A DNA stretch of 64,000 nucleotides from Butyrivibrio sp. (GTDB lineage: Bacteria; Bacillota; Clostridia; Lachnospirales; Lachnospiraceae): assembly GCF_015056685.1 (NCBI RefSeq), contig NZ_SVFW01000007.1, forward strand, positions 40,495-104,494. The letters are read 5' to 3'. The position numbers were made by a program, and so were the translations under genes. Below are positions 1-7,660 of the stretch, in pieces (the first letter of the stretch is position 1; every line of letters begins with the position of its first letter). The notes beneath the pieces were generated by a model that ran no database searches, had not been told where the DNA came from, and saw only the letters and a list, made by a program, of their open reading frames with translations.

Positions 1-606
1 AATATCAAAAAGCTCCGCAACTTTCCTGCAAGCATTTCCAACAACACATACCACTGCGCGCCCTACTTCCCTAGCTTCCATAAAACGCGGCAGATAGGAC
101 ATGCAAAAATATATATCTCCAAGCGCAGCAAAAGGGCAAAAGATCAGGAATTCATCCTGTTTGCCATTTCTCAGGGCATCGATAGCCTCCTTGCCAGCTC
201 TTACCCTCTCCATCTTCCTGACAATTGTCTCATCCGTAAGAGAATACTCCGAGTAAGTGTTATAATCTACAGCCTTGACTATCCTGCCCTTAAATCCCAG
301 ATCAAGGAGTTGAGCCCTCATAGCCTCATAGAACCTGGTAGCAATTAAAACAATTGCCTTGTCCGAGTTTCTTTCAAGCACGTGCTCTGGCCTACCTACC
401 ACAACACCCTTATACTCAATCCCCCACTTTTCCTCGTTGTTATCTAGGATCAAAGTGGGAGTAATGCCCCTTGCCACCAGCTCATCTATCATGGTCAAAC
501 TGGCCTCGCAGTGGGCAAAGATGTAAACGGTGCTTCCCGCAAAAGCCCCTTCTGAATTCAGCTGATCTATGCAATTTATCATCTCATCATAGTACGCTTT
601 ATCCAT
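1..606 (-). CDS. Rossmann domain plus GT9-like protein, partial (copy 1)
   Basis: The window holds the first 202 codons; the gene runs off the left edge. Residues about 20-115 form a small alpha/beta domain (VYIFAHCEASL, then ILDNNEEKWG), followed from about residue 150 by a segment resembling the start of GT9/heptosyltransferase-like proteins (FCPFAALGDIYFC). It is colinear, without indels, with 5360-5965 at a constant offset of 5359 bases. Divergence is concentrated in the first 60 codons; the rest is almost identical, which suggests recent duplication or gene conversion. The ATG at 606 has no clear ribosome-binding site and follows the stop of a degraded frame by four bases. It probably acts in surface-glycan assembly; the GT9 assignment is an inference from a short motif. 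Confidence 0.7.
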   Translation of the reverse strand, partial: MDKAYYDEMINCIDQLNSEGAFAGSTVYIFAHCEASLTMIDELVARGITPTLILDNNEEKWGIEYKGVVVGRPEHVLERNSDKAIVLIATRFYEAMRAQLLDLGFKGRIVKAVDYNTYSEYSLTDETIVRKMERVRAGKEAIDALRNGKQDEFLIFCPFAALGDIYFCMSYLPRFMEAREVGRAVVCVVGNACRKVAELFDI

Positions 607-610
607 AACA

Positions 611-712
611 TCACTCTGAAATCAATGCCTTTAAGGCCTCATCAAAAGAGATCAGACCGCCCTCCACGTAATTCAGCATGCTGCCATATTGTTCGCCGTT
701 CTCCAGCACTTG
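611..712 (-). pseudogene. C-terminal remnant of an unidentified gene
   Basis: Reading down the minus strand, an open frame of 33 residues (…GEQYGSMLNYVEGG… to …ALKALISE) ends in TGA at 611-613. Immediately upstream the frame is closed by a stop, and no start or ribosome-binding site is visible. The composition looks protein-like and the remnant abuts the start of the partial gene at 606. I read it as the tail of a gene whose body was lost during rearrangement. The family is not recognised. Confidence 0.4.
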
Positions 713-766
713 CTATTAAAATCACTCTTCTATTATCCTTTAATGTTCCTTCAAGCTTATCTCTGT

Positions 767-814
767 TCAAAATAAAAACTCCTGATATAAATATGTCACT
801 TTACATCAGGAGTA
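767..814 (-). terminator. Intrinsic terminator after the small ORF
   Basis: The arms ACTCCTGAT and ATCAGGAGT form a perfect 9-base-pair stem. On the minus strand it is followed by a T-rich tail (TTTTTATTTT). It lies just past the stop of the 61-codon gene. A decayed version (ttacatcagaag) is visible near 6050, in the duplicated intergenic block. Confidence 0.65.
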
Positions 815-818
815 TATT

Positions 819-1001
819 TTAAATAAAAAATTTAATTGATGATTTTGGCTTTTCCTTAATCTGAGGATGAGCTTTCATTTCAGCATACAATCTGTCCATC
901 TCAGCCTCTTTTTCTTCAGGAGTCATTCTTTTATATTCTTCTGGCAATTCCTTAATTCGGTCATCTTCAGTATAAGTGCCAATTCCATATTCATAATTCA
1001 T
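819..1001 (-). CDS. Small charged hypothetical protein
   Basis: A 60-residue acidic/basic protein with a long predicted amphipathic helix (EEYKRMTPEEKEAEMDRLYAEM). It is not recognised. The strong ribosome-binding site TTAAGGAGGTGG sits nine bases before the ATG at 1001; a TTG one codon earlier is a weaker alternative. A promoter-like pair lies about 140 bases upstream and a terminator directly follows, so it appears to be a self-contained transcription unit. In the parallel duplicated region (about 6020-6100) this gene is missing. Confidence 0.55.
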   Translation of the reverse strand: MNYEYGIGTYTEDDRIKELPEEYKRMTPEEKEAEMDRLYAEMKAHPQIKEKPKSSIKFFI

Positions 1002-1065
1002 CAACGCCCACCTCCTTAACTACCTCAAGATTAAAAAGACAATACTACCAGAAAAAGAACTATCT

Positions 1066-1182
1066 ACTTGTCAAATCGTAATCATGGAAATGTTGGCGAA
1101 ATGCCTCGAACACTATTCATGAAATGATACCGTGTAACGATAGCACATCGCCCCCCTGATTGTAAAGTATGTAGTTTTCAAG
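1066..1182. repeat. Duplicated intergenic block, copy 1
   Basis: This stretch aligns with 6104-6220 at a constant offset of 5038 bases with scattered substitutions. Shared segments include acttgtca, ttggcgaaat and attgtaaagtat. Both copies sit upstream of minus-strand genes. The 1005-1345 gap contains this block and a promoter-like pair and otherwise nothing I recognise. Confidence 0.7.
1137..1166 (-). promoter_or_regulatory. Possible promoter in duplicated block, copy 1
   Basis: Minus strand: TTTACA, an 18-base spacer, then TATCGT. The equivalent in copy 2 is TTTACA, 17 bases, TATCGA. The -10 match is poor, but the two hexamers survive where the spacer has drifted, which favours function. 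It would drive the small ORF starting at 1001. Confidence 0.35.
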
Positions 1183-1345
1183 GTCCCCGCATTATACTAT
1201 CCAGCTAGTCAAAGAGCTAACGGGAATAATTAGTTATATCCGCATCTCTATACAAATCCTTTGAATCTGATCCCAAAACTCAGTTATTGATGACACTCAA
1301 AATTAATATTCCCGCCATACACAAAGCCCACATCCTCAATACGTT

Positions 1346-2392
1346 TTACACCCAAGCATATAATACTGTTTCACCCTGATGAGACATATATTGACGAAAA
1401 GCAAGCTTATATTCAGGGTTCAACTCCAATATATAAGAAGCCAGATCGACAAAATCCATAAGATGATGATAAACACATATAGCAAGTTTAGGTGAATAAC
1501 GCAATATTGTATTCTTACTTCCTTCAAGCGCTTTTAGCTCAGCCCCTTCAATATCCATCTTAATATACGTAACTTTGGATTCACTAACAAGTGAATCTAT
1601 ATCAATTCCTTTAACTTCTAGTGTTCCTTGCGCAGACTGCGCAGAAGCGGAATCGTCCTCATTAAAAAGTAACAATTCCTGCTTATCCCATGCTGCCGTG
1701 TTAGATATTGAAATCCTTGGTTCATCTTTAAAGCGTTCACATGCCCGGTTATAAATATCCGGCATTGCTTCCATCCCAAATACCTTGCTATAATTTCCAT
1801 CTGTCCACTTAATAAAATCAGCAATTGTTCCACCAGTATATGTTCCAGCATCCACGAACACTTCTTCATCCTCGGGCTTAAAAAAATCAAAGTATTGCCA
1901 TCCCCTTTCCGCTCTGACCATTTTATAATGCGGACGTACTACCTGATCTTTGGGAATCCCTAGTTTCTTCATATCATCAACTATTTCTGCACTCCATTTA
2001 AGGGAACCCACTAAATATGTAGCATTGGGATATTTCTTTACTGCATCCTGTGGGCTGATTACATCTAATCCATTCAGTTTCCTGCCATAGTTTTTATCGC
2101 AGTAAACAAGTGGTTTCATCCCCAACCCAGTCAAAAACCAATAATCCAGATTTCCTTCTCCTCCGCCCCCCCAAATTACTATTCCCTCGGGTCTTTTAAG
2201 CTTAATGTCATACCTCCAATCATCATAGAAAACATCAACAACCTGACTCCACTCTCGTAAGCTTTTATTCTTAAGGAAACTGAATCTTGCATTAAACAAG
2301 AACTGTGATTCTCTATCTACTAAACGCTCATAAACATTTGTTGCCTTTCTTATCCAATCTATCCAATTGAATTCCTTATATTCTACAGCCAT
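1346..2392 (-). CDS. FkbM-family methyltransferase with N-terminal Rossmann domain
   Basis: 348 residues from the ATG at 2392, which follows AAGGA by about ten bases; a TTG seven codons upstream is unlikely. Residues about 70-150 form an accessory Rossmann-like domain (GIVIWGGGGEGN, then LVYCDKN). The C-terminal half is an FkbM-type SAM-dependent methyltransferase, with the SAM-binding motif VFVDAGTYTGGTIADF and the family signature YIKMDIEGAELKALEG. FkbM enzymes commonly O-methylate sugars in surface glycans. It is the last gene of the 5965-1346 run, and a degraded paralogue of its C-terminus lies at 7427-7660. The methylation target is unknown. Confidence 0.85.
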   Translation of the reverse strand: MAVEYKEFNWIDWIRKATNVYERLVDRESQFLFNARFSFLKNKSLREWSQVVDVFYDDWRYDIKLKRPEGIVIWGGGGEGNLDYWFLTGLGMKPLVYCDKNYGRKLNGLDVISPQDAVKKYPNATYLVGSLKWSAEIVDDMKKLGIPKDQVVRPHYKMVRAERGWQYFDFFKPEDEEVFVDAGTYTGGTIADFIKWTDGNYSKVFGMEAMPDIYNRACERFKDEPRISISNTAAWDKQELLLFNEDDSASAQSAQGTLEVKGIDIDSLVSESKVTYIKMDIEGAELKALEGSKNTILRYSPKLAICVYHHLMDFVDLASYILELNPEYKLAFRQYMSHQGETVLYAWV

Positions 2393-2479
2393 GTGCAAAC
2401 ATCCTTTCTTCAATGCTTTTCAAAACAAATTCACTCTCCAGAACCATCAATACAAATTATATAACAGTTCAAAACGTCT

Positions 2480-3355
2480 CTACCCTGCTGTCGTCATGTA
2501 GGCCATAACAGCCTCTGAGTACAGCACCACCCCATAGTCCGCATTAGGATGAATATGATCGACAAGATACATTTTCTGGGGGTATTTATCTATAATTCTC
2601 TTAATGCGTTCATTCGGATCTATATACGTATCGCCATTATTCTTACAGTACTCAAGTAGAGCCTCACTATATTTCTTATTTAAGATAAGCTTTTCGTCAT
2701 ATGTTAAGCTTGTATATGGATCCCCATCTGAAGAATACCAAGGTGCTATAAACACAAAATGACAATCTGGTTTCTTCTTTTTCAAGCCATACCTAAGAAT
2801 ATCTATCTTGTCAACATATTCTTGGGCAGTCATAGCACATCTTAACGGGTCTCGATATCTTACATCATTGGTGTCTATTGCCACCGCATATAAATCAGAA
2901 TCAGGAATGCGTGTTATTTTTTTAACAATACTACTTACAGTAGCACTGCCTTTTGAAAGTGTCGTCAATGTGCTGCTGAAATCATATACACTAATACAAG
3001 AATTCACTTTTTCATTTCTATCTATAACAAATACATAATCCTCATCTCTAAGGAAGCCACTTTTTGACAAAAGAGTGTCTATTTCACTTTTGTAAGTCAG
3101 CAACGAAACAATAATAAACGCATTTTCTGGGGTGATAGCATTAAGAGATACTACCGGTAATTTACAATAATCTTCCATTAATCCGGCTTTTTTATCAATA
3201 AATCCTTCGGGGCATATCTCCGAGTCTGTCAATTCCTTAAGGCACAGTTCTCCTCCATGACCTGCGCCATATAAAAAAACACTACGCCCCTTTGATAATT
3301 TTATTAGATTACCTATTTTAGTTCTTAATACTGATAAAAAAGTAGCATCATTCAT
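2480..3355 (-). CDS. Rossmann domain plus SGNH/GDSL-like hydrolase
   Basis: 291 residues. The N-terminal 110 residues are another copy of the accessory Rossmann-like domain (SVFLYGAGHGGELCLKEL, then FIDKKAG). The remainder resembles SGNH/GDSL esterases: an early block with Asp and Asn (AIDTNDVRY), a middle block (HFVFIAPWYSSDG), and a late catalytic-type Asp-x-x-His (LVDHIHPNADYG). The usual GDSL nucleophile block is hard to place, so the catalytic assignment is tentative. An O-acetyl transfer or removal role on the glycan would fit the neighbours (methyltransferase, radical SAM). The start ATG has a weak AAAGGA site. Confidence 0.6.
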   Translation of the reverse strand: MNDATFLSVLRTKIGNLIKLSKGRSVFLYGAGHGGELCLKELTDSEICPEGFIDKKAGLMEDYCKLPVVSLNAITPENAFIIVSLLTYKSEIDTLLSKSGFLRDEDYVFVIDRNEKVNSCISVYDFSSTLTTLSKGSATVSSIVKKITRIPDSDLYAVAIDTNDVRYRDPLRCAMTAQEYVDKIDILRYGLKKKKPDCHFVFIAPWYSSDGDPYTSLTYDEKLILNKKYSEALLEYCKNNGDTYIDPNERIKRIIDKYPQKMYLVDHIHPNADYGVVLYSEAVMAYMTTAG

Positions 3356-3373
3356 ACTGTATTGTCCTTTTCA

Positions 3374-4744
3374 TCAATCTACCAGATCAGTTATTCCAAA
3401 AACTCTTCCTTTATACCCGGAACTCTCCAACATTTTTTTTACCGTATCTTCTATTCCAAACAATGAAATAATTACAGATACATCTTTATCTAATTCATCA
3501 AATCTATTTATTCCAAAGATTGGAATTCCTAAATAATTCATGCCATCCATTTTTCTATCCAAGCAGTAACATACTTCCATCGATGACATCAATCGTGTTA
3601 CAAGTACCTTTCCAACAGATGTCATACCATAAACTGCAATTCTGTTTCCTTGAACATGTTTTCTTACTCTTTCCTCGAAATCAGAATCCAGTATTCTCTC
3701 TATGAAAGAATACATCTTTCTAGTTTTTATGTATGGCTCAGGCCCTAATCCACTCTCTTTTCCCCCACCCCAATCATGCACTTTAGGATGTTTAAAAATA
3801 GGATCTTTCATCACTTCTAGAAATTCTTCATGATGAGGATGATATACATTTCTAACGTCCATCATCCACTCCTTCATCCCAACTTCTCCCCAAGGATCAA
3901 AAGGGCGAAGGCGAACATAATCCGCTCCAAATTCCTCTATACAACGCTTTGCAAACTCTGGAAGTTGCCTGAAATTTCCATCCTGATATACTGTCGCCAA
4001 TTCAAGATTATTAATTATTCCCTTTTCTCTTAGCCCCTTCACGAATTTCAGGTTATCAATAAGCCGATCCACAGTCGCATTAGTTCCTGAAAGCCTTTGA
4101 TATATCGCATTGTCGAAACTTAAGACAGTAATAGCTACAGAAAGATTATACTGCCCAAGGTTTTCAATCTGTCGCCAGTGCTGCTCGTCAAATAAAGAAC
4201 CATTCGTTTCTAATGATACTGATATATCCTCAGAAGGAGCGGTTGGTTTCCAAGAAGATAAAAGATTTAATATATGTTTACTTACAAATAACTCGCCAAG
4301 ACCATTAGCGCTAATATGCCTGACGTACGGAAGGACTTTTTTTAACTCCTCATCTATCTTATTTAGTTTTCCTTCTCGGACCTTTGCATCTGCCCTAGCC
4401 ATAACATTGGGTATATCACACATAGCGCATTTATAATTACATGTATTCTCATATGCGAGATAGATTGAATATGGCACTCGTGGTATTTCTTCTATTTCCA
4501 ATAAATGATTCTTTACCGTATCATTGGCAACATATGGGCATTGATTGACATTACAATTAGAATGATCACCCGAAGCATGCATTTCATGTATCAGGTTGGC
4601 AGCAGGACCATGATATATTTCTTCCAGAGAATTCTTGGTAAGATGACCAATTATTCCTCCATCACAAAGCCAGCTGCACTGTCTTACAGCACCATCTTCG
4701 TTAATAATTTGAACAAATTCCACAGCCCTTTTACAAATCTTCAT
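3374..4744 (-). CDS. Radical SAM protein with C-terminal Rossmann domain
   Basis: 456 residues from the ATG at 4744, with GAGGAA six bases before it; an in-frame GTG five codons earlier lacks a site. An N-terminal Cys-rich segment (CKRA…CSWLCDGG…CNVNQCPYV) precedes the radical SAM CX3CX2C motif at ENTCNYKCAMCDIP, then a GLGELF-type glycine block. The last ~90 residues (RIAVYGMTSVGKVLVTRL, CLDRKMDG) are the accessory Rossmann-like domain. The reaction is unknown; radical SAM enzymes in such clusters modify sugars or peptides. It starts 20 bases after the frameshifted gene 4764-5965. Confidence 0.8.
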   Translation of the reverse strand: MKICKRAVEFVQIINEDGAVRQCSWLCDGGIIGHLTKNSLEEIYHGPAANLIHEMHASGDHSNCNVNQCPYVANDTVKNHLLEIEEIPRVPYSIYLAYENTCNYKCAMCDIPNVMARADAKVREGKLNKIDEELKKVLPYVRHISANGLGELFVSKHILNLLSSWKPTAPSEDISVSLETNGSLFDEQHWRQIENLGQYNLSVAITVLSFDNAIYQRLSGTNATVDRLIDNLKFVKGLREKGIINNLELATVYQDGNFRQLPEFAKRCIEEFGADYVRLRPFDPWGEVGMKEWMMDVRNVYHPHHEEFLEVMKDPIFKHPKVHDWGGGKESGLGPEPYIKTRKMYSFIERILDSDFEERVRKHVQGNRIAVYGMTSVGKVLVTRLMSSMEVCYCLDRKMDGMNYLGIPIFGINRFDELDKDVSVIISLFGIEDTVKKMLESSGYKGRVFGITDLVD

Positions 4745-4763
4745 AGCAGATTTCCTCACTTAT

Positions 4764-5021
4764 TTATCCTAGCGGCATATATTCTTGAAGATTAATTACT
4801 TTTCCTTTGTATCTTCTTTCTTTTAAATCCTCTAAAACAAACGAATTGGTTGCCAGGATATAGTCAGCTTTTACTAGAGCATCATTTGTATGTATGATTC
4901 TATTTCCATATTTAGTCGTTTCATCAATATGATCATTTGTAATGTCACAAACTCCATCAGCATGTATGTTATTGTCATAGCGGAACTTTTCAAAATCAGT
5001 CCCCCGTCGTCCTAACCCCAT
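4764..5021 (-). pseudogene. Frameshifted C-terminus of chimeric glycosyltransferase
   Basis: An 85-residue open frame (GLGRRGTDFEKFRYDNNIHA…) matching the C-terminal Rossmann domain of the intact glycosyltransferase at 6278-7399 (GLGRRGRSLEAF…). The preceding frame (5012-5965) ends in ...VIVWG and a TAG exactly where this one begins. One extra G in the G4 run near 5012-5016 restores WGLGRRG. The intact paralogue has five G bases there. There is no independent ribosome-binding site, so it is not a separate gene; it is the cut-off tail of the gene above. Confidence 0.75.
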
Positions 5022-5965
5022 ACAATAACCATTCCTTCAAGATGCCCGAGCAATCGACATATCTCATCCCGCCGGTCATCCAATTGCACATAAAAAGTCG
5101 TATATGCCTTTAAGCGTTCCCTTATTACAGAATGATACTTTCCACCGGTCTCAACATCTAAAGCTTCCAACATTCTTTTTTCTAATGACCATTGCTTCTC
5201 TAATTTATCCTTATCTTTCAAAACACGCATGGTCCATGAACCTTCTACGTAACGCCTGTCCTGATGCGCAATAAACGCATTCTCGTCCCGATAGTAGAGA
5301 GTTGCCTGCACCATAGAATCCAGAACGTTCTGAGAAAAGACCTGCACCCGACAATTAGCAATATCGAAAAGCTCCGCAACTTTCCTGCAAACATTTCCAA
5401 CAACACATACCACCGCGCGCCCTACTTCCCTAGCTTCCATAAAACGCGGCAGATAGGACATGCAAAAATATATATCTCCAAGCGCAGCAAAAGGGCAAAA
5501 GATCAGGAATTCATACTGTTTGCCATTTCTCAGGGCATCGATAGCCTCCTTGCCAGTTCTTACCCTCTCCATCTTCCTGGCAATTGTCTCATCCGTAAGA
5601 GAATACTCCGAGTAAGTGTTATAATCTACAACCTTGACTATCCTGCCCTTAAATCCCAGATAAAGGAGTTGAGTCCTCATAGCCTCATAAAACCTGGTAG
5701 CAATTAAAACAATTGCTTTGTCCGAGTCTCTTTCAAGCACGTGCTCTGGCTTCCCTACCATAACGCCCTTATACTCAATTCCCCATTTCTCCTTACTATT
5801 ATCCAGGATCATGTCGGGGGCAATTCCTCTTGTCATAAGCTCATCAGCTAGTGTCAAACTCGCTTCACAGTGGGCAAAGATATATACAGCGCTTCCATCA
5901 AATGCCCCATCCGCAGCTAAACGCTCTATGCAGTTAACCATCTCATCAAAGTGCGCTTTATCCAT
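5012..5965 (-). CDS. Chimeric Rossmann/GT9-like/GT2-tail protein, frameshifted
   Basis: 317 residues ending prematurely. Residues 20-115 are the accessory Rossmann-like domain and 150-235 a GT9-like N-terminal segment, as in the copy at 1-606. From about residue 237 (RRYVEGSWTMRVLK) the sequence switches to the tail of the GT2 gene at 6278-7399 (RRYAHGSWTNDVLK). The junction lies near 5240-5262. A one-base loss in a G run then stops it at 5012. It therefore lacks both a complete GT9 fold and the GT2 catalytic DxD core, and is probably non-functional unless the frameshift is reversible or a sequencing error. Confidence 0.7.
   Translation of the reverse strand: MDKAHFDEMVNCIERLAADGAFDGSAVYIFAHCEASLTLADELMTRGIAPDMILDNSKEKWGIEYKGVMVGKPEHVLERDSDKAIVLIATRFYEAMRTQLLYLGFKGRIVKVVDYNTYSEYSLTDETIARKMERVRTGKEAIDALRNGKQYEFLIFCPFAALGDIYFCMSYLPRFMEAREVGRAVVCVVGNVCRKVAELFDIANCRVQVFSQNVLDSMVQATLYYRDENAFIAHQDRRYVEGSWTMRVLKDKDKLEKQWSLEKRMLEALDVETGGKYHSVIRERLKAYTTFYVQLDDRRDEICRLLGHLEGMVIVWG
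5360..5965. repeat. Direct repeat, copy 2 (partner of 1-606)
   Basis: Colinear with 1-606 without gaps at an offset of 5359 bases. Identity is highest over the part nearest the left edge and falls toward the start codon. It is a 600-base substrate for recombination that would delete or amplify the 5.4 kb between the copies. Confidence 0.85.
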
Positions 5966-6103
5966 TTACTCACCACAATTCTATGATACGTACACCAAAA
6001 ATTCATCGCCATTCTAAGGCATATAAAACTACTGAACTAAAGAGTATACTTTACATCAGAAGTTACTCCCATTAGTTTAGTAAAACAATTAATTCAAAAA
6101 ACA

Positions 6104-6220
6104 ACTTGTCATATTGTAATCACTAGAATATTTGGCGAAATACCCAGAACTCCATATATGAGCTAGCGCTGAGTTTCGATAGTACAACAAATCCTAATTG
6201 TAAAGTATATGATTTTCAAA
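6104..6220. repeat. Duplicated intergenic block, copy 2
   Basis: Homologous to 1066-1182. The 5966-6277 gap contains this block, a promoter-like pair at 6176-6204 and a decayed version of the terminator sequence seen at 779-814. The small ORF that accompanies copy 1 has been lost. Confidence 0.7.
6176..6204 (-). promoter_or_regulatory. Possible promoter in duplicated block, copy 2
   Basis: Minus strand: TTTACA, a 17-base spacer, TATCGA. It lies about 210 bases upstream of the ATG at 5965 and would transcribe the run 5965-1346. Support comes mainly from conservation between the two intergenic copies. Confidence 0.35.
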
Positions 6221-6277
6221 GCACAGAAAAACAATGGTTATCAAGACCCTCACTTAAAGCATATCTCTTTATTAGTC

Positions 6278-7399
6278 TTAGCCATATGGCATGAACGGCG
6301 AAAGATCAATCACCTTACCATCTGTTTTCATACGCATCAAATCATTATACGCAAATTTCGTTGACGCCCATATAGTCTTAGCTTTTTCCAACACCTCATC
6401 TGTATGAACCACTAAATTTCCATACTCGTCTGTTCCACCTACATTTTCATTAATAGCGTCACATACTCCATCAACTACTATTTTTTCGTCCATTAAAAAG
6501 GCCTCTAGACTTCTACCTCTTCTTCCTAGCCCCCATATATATGCAGGATGCTGGCATCCTCCAATTATTTCTAATACTACTTCTTTTCTATCATGCAACT
6601 GGTCTAAAAAAGAACTATATGCTTTCAACCTTTTATCAATTACTTCTTTGTACTGCCCACAAGTATATTCATTAAATCCAGCCAAAAGTTTTCGTTCTTT
6701 TTCCCACTGCAAAAATAATTTCTCATCATTCTTCAAAACATCATTTGTCCAAGAACCATGGGCATACCTTCTATACACCGCCATTTTTCTATCCAAATAC
6801 ATAATGCCTCCACGAACAGCACCAAGCATCTGAATAGCATAATCCAAATATCCAAACTTTTTTAATGCATCGCTCAATGTTTGTCTGAAAAACAAGCCCG
6901 CTGTAACTAGATATTGCCCTCCTCCTAAAATAGTATCCTCCACGGATAGAATACCATCTCCTATTCGTGGTCTTATCTGACTTATTTCTTTTTTTCCATC
7001 TTCAGTAACTGTACACCCCCAACAAGCACATAAATCACATTCAGGGTGACTTTCCATGATATCATACTGGCTCTGAAGCTTGAAATCGTCTATCCAATAA
7101 TCATCCCCATCACACAGAGCAATGTACTTGCCCTTTGCATAGTTTTCAACAACATCCCATAAAAAAGGTATTCCATTTAAATATTTATTTTTTTCTTCAT
7201 AAATCACTCTTATCTGTGAATACTTTGATTCAAATTCTTTAATTATTTCCGTTGTTCCATCGGTTGATGCGTCATCATGTATTATTATTTCATACTCAAA
7301 GTCCACTTTCTGTTGTACTATACTCTCGATTGTTTCTCTAATATATTCTTTTTGATTATACGTAGCGCAAACTACTGATACCATACAATTTCCATACAT
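6278..7399 (-). CDS. GT2 glycosyltransferase with C-terminal Rossmann domain
   Basis: 373 residues from the ATG at 7399 (GGAG six bases upstream); an earlier TTG frame start is not credible. The N-terminus is a GT-A family 2 domain with VVCATYNQ, the nucleotide-binding block HDDASTDGT, and the DxD-type ALCDGDDYW. A helical middle section with HGSWTNDVLK leads into a C-terminal accessory Rossmann-like domain from about residue 285 (AYIWGLGRRGRSLEAF). It probably adds a sugar to a lipid-linked or protein-linked glycan in the cytoplasm. It supplied, or shares origin with, the tail of the chimeric gene 4764-5965. Confidence 0.85.
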   Translation of the reverse strand: MYGNCMVSVVCATYNQKEYIRETIESIVQQKVDFEYEIIIHDDASTDGTTEIIKEFESKYSQIRVIYEEKNKYLNGIPFLWDVVENYAKGKYIALCDGDDYWIDDFKLQSQYDIMESHPECDLCACWGCTVTEDGKKEISQIRPRIGDGILSVEDTILGGGQYLVTAGLFFRQTLSDALKKFGYLDYAIQMLGAVRGGIMYLDRKMAVYRRYAHGSWTNDVLKNDEKLFLQWEKERKLLAGFNEYTCGQYKEVIDKRLKAYSSFLDQLHDRKEVVLEIIGGCQHPAYIWGLGRRGRSLEAFLMDEKIVVDGVCDAINENVGGTDEYGNLVVHTDEVLEKAKTIWASTKFAYNDLMRMKTDGKVIDLSPFMPYG

Positions 7400-7426
7400 A
7401 CTTAACTCCATCCCAATCAAATAAGT

Positions 7427-7660
7427 TTACTTCCAAACGTACAATTCTGTTTTTTCATCATGTGTTATATACTGCTGGATAGCGAGATAATAGCCCTTAT
7501 CCAATGGCTAAATAAAGAGGTTAGATCAACAAAATCCATAAGATGATGATAAATACATATAGCCATACTTGAGCTATTATTTTTATCGCTTACTTACATC
7601 CGTCAAGTGTTTTAATCTCTACTCCAATCTCATCAAAACTGGCTTTTCGTCATTTTAATG
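7427..7660 (-). pseudogene. Degraded FkbM methyltransferase C-terminus
   Basis: Fragments in shifting frames match the end of the intact FkbM protein at 1346-2392: YIKM at the left end, then IKTLDG, then AICIYHHLMDFVDL (AICVYHHLMDFVDL in the intact gene), and finally QQYITHDEKTELYVWK with a TAA at 7427-7429. At least two frameshifts and in-frame stops are present. The stop codon of the dehydratase gene at 7655 lies inside the remnant, so that gene's last codons may derive from the fusion. It fills the 7400-7654 gap. Confidence 0.75.

Noticed and set aside
5264..6017. Plus-strand ORFs over the duplicated gene
   Set aside because: They are antisense shadows lying over the coding region on the other strand, without ribosome-binding sites.
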